Positions 63,535 to 64,000 of a stretch of 64,000 bases of DNA are shown here, piece after piece. Made by a program: the position numbers and the translations under genes. The DNA is taken from positions 16,183 to 80,182 of the IMG/VR virus record IMGVR_UViG_3300033149_006612; one strand, 5' to 3'. How positions within the stretch are numbered: the stretch's first letter is position 1; each line of letters begins with the position of its first letter. Under the pieces are notes generated by a model, which saw nothing but the letters and a program-made list of their open reading frames with translations, was not told the origin of the DNA and did no database searches. The stretch is from a virus.

Positions 63535-63984
63535 CTAGCTGAATTTAGCCACCCTGGTTACGATCTTCTCCGCCGTCTTCTTCCCGATCCCGTTGACTTT
63601 AACCAGGGATTCCACCGTTTCACCGACTAGGCTTTCAACCGTCTCAAATCCGGCGTGCCTGAGTATATTGCTGACATTGACGGGGAGCTCCAGATCGTCG
63701 ATCGACACCGGCTCCTCAACCAGATCGTCGATCGACACCGGCTCCTCCTCTATCTCCTCAACCGGGGGAGCTTCAACGGCCGTGTCGTAAACGATTATCC
63801 TCTCCTCTGCCGGAGGAACTTCAACGGCATCGACCTCCTCAACCATCCTCATTGCCCGGAGCGCCTTAGCCTCGGATGTCGTGCAGAGGACATAGGGTCT
63901 CCCGTCTACGTCAACCTGTACCGATCGAATCGGACCACCTGCAACTACCTCTCTGTAATTTTCCTTCAGGAATACCTTCATCAT
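63535..63984 (-). CDS. Helix-hairpin-helix protein with acidic repeats
   Basis: 149 residues. The N-terminal part is beta-rich (MKVFLKENYREVVAGGPIRS). An acidic middle has a direct repeat VEEPVSIDDL x2. The C-terminus (VSNILRHAGFETVESL, then VNGIGKKTAEKIVTRVAKF) is a helix-hairpin-helix domain resembling the alpha-subunit CTD of RNA polymerase or DNA-binding HhH proteins. Near the head genes, it may be a head-associated DNA-binding or neck protein. Whether it is also a transcription factor is unclear. Confidence 0.55.
   Translation of the reverse strand: MMKVFLKENYREVVAGGPIRSVQVDVDGRPYVLCTTSEAKALRAMRMVEEVDAVEVPPAEERIIVYDTAVEAPPVEEIEEEPVSIDDLVEEPVSIDDLELPVNVSNILRHAGFETVESLVGETVESLVKVNGIGKKTAEKIVTRVAKFS
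63691..63750. repeat. 2 x 30-bp tandem repeat in HhH protein gene
   Basis: Copies at 63691-63720 and 63721-63750 are identical over 27 bases and differ only in the last three. Each encodes ten residues (VEEPVSIDDL) in the acidic linker. Confidence 0.85.
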
Positions 63985-64000
63985 AAGTCTTACCCTACCT

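Noticed and set aside
32468-63790. Many plus-strand ORFs opposite the late genes
   Set aside because: They are antisense shadows of well-supported minus-strand genes and show no family motifs.
1-64000. tRNA genes, CRISPR arrays, insertion sequences, integrase/attachment site
   Set aside because: None seen by eye: no T-arm/anticodon pattern, no spaced direct repeats, no transposase or integrase motifs. A tRNAscan and CRISPR search would be decisive.

Overview
This window is about 64 kb of a tailed double-stranded DNA phage, most likely a siphovirus. It has a large terminase, an HK97-type head-tail connector set, a tail tube protein, tail-assembly chaperones, a 1526-residue tape measure, a run of lectin-like distal tail proteins and a lysis cassette, and no sheath or baseplate genes. 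Two near-consensus sigma-70 promoters and strong AAGGAG ribosome sites point to a bacterial host; the host itself cannot be named from the sequence. Portal, protease and major capsid genes are absent. Both ends lie inside minus-strand late genes, so the window looks like an arbitrary cut of a longer, possibly circularly permuted genome.

Layout. (1) 1-10.55 kb, minus strand: an unknown gene, the Mre11/Rad50-like pair, small genes, a terminase small-subunit candidate, the large terminase and further small genes running off the left edge. (2) 10.55-10.87 kb: a divergent intergenic region with palindromes and two of three copies of a 25-bp element; the third copy precedes the ssDNA-binding protein gene. 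(3) 10.87-23.25 kb, plus strand: replication, recombination and nucleotide metabolism: HAD phosphatase, RecA/UvsX-like recombinase, PD-(D/E)XK nuclease, sigma-like factor, DNA polymerase I with an N-terminal uracil-DNA-glycosylase-like domain, UvsY-like protein, gp32-like SSB, PurZ-type adenylosuccinate synthetase, MazZ-like dATP/dGTP diphosphohydrolase, dUTPase, DnaB-like helicase and primase. (4) 23.26-25.64 kb, minus strand: a second sigma-like protein with a perfect 63-bp tandem duplication, an unknown protein and a DHH-motif protein. (5) 25.85-31.87 kb, plus strand: an early-type operon of small genes followed by a MoxR ATPase, a VWA protein and a third partner. (6) 31.9-64 kb, minus strand: lysis genes, distal tail genes, tape measure, chaperones with a -1 frameshift, tail tube, head-tail connectors, and a cluster of glycosyltransferases, methyltransferases, an epimerase and a sulfotransferase.

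How the parts work together. The PurZ (Ser in place of the PurA catalytic Asp), the adjacent MazZ-like enzyme and a PolA-family polymerase match the pathway that replaces adenine by 2-aminoadenine (Z) in phage DNA, so this is predicted to be a Z-genome phage. A DatZ-type HD phosphohydrolase was not found here.

The most striking signal is at 26.1-27.43 kb. Four sequences fold as hammerhead ribozymes with complete catalytic cores: one type III and three type II. Each lies between consecutive small ORFs of the operon driven by the 25.8 kb promoter. The three type II copies share a 6-bp loop I pseudoknot that is maintained by compensatory changes. This looks like a ribozyme-punctuated phage operon whose transcript would cut itself into gene-sized mRNAs. 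Later junctions in the same operon carry plain stem-loops instead.
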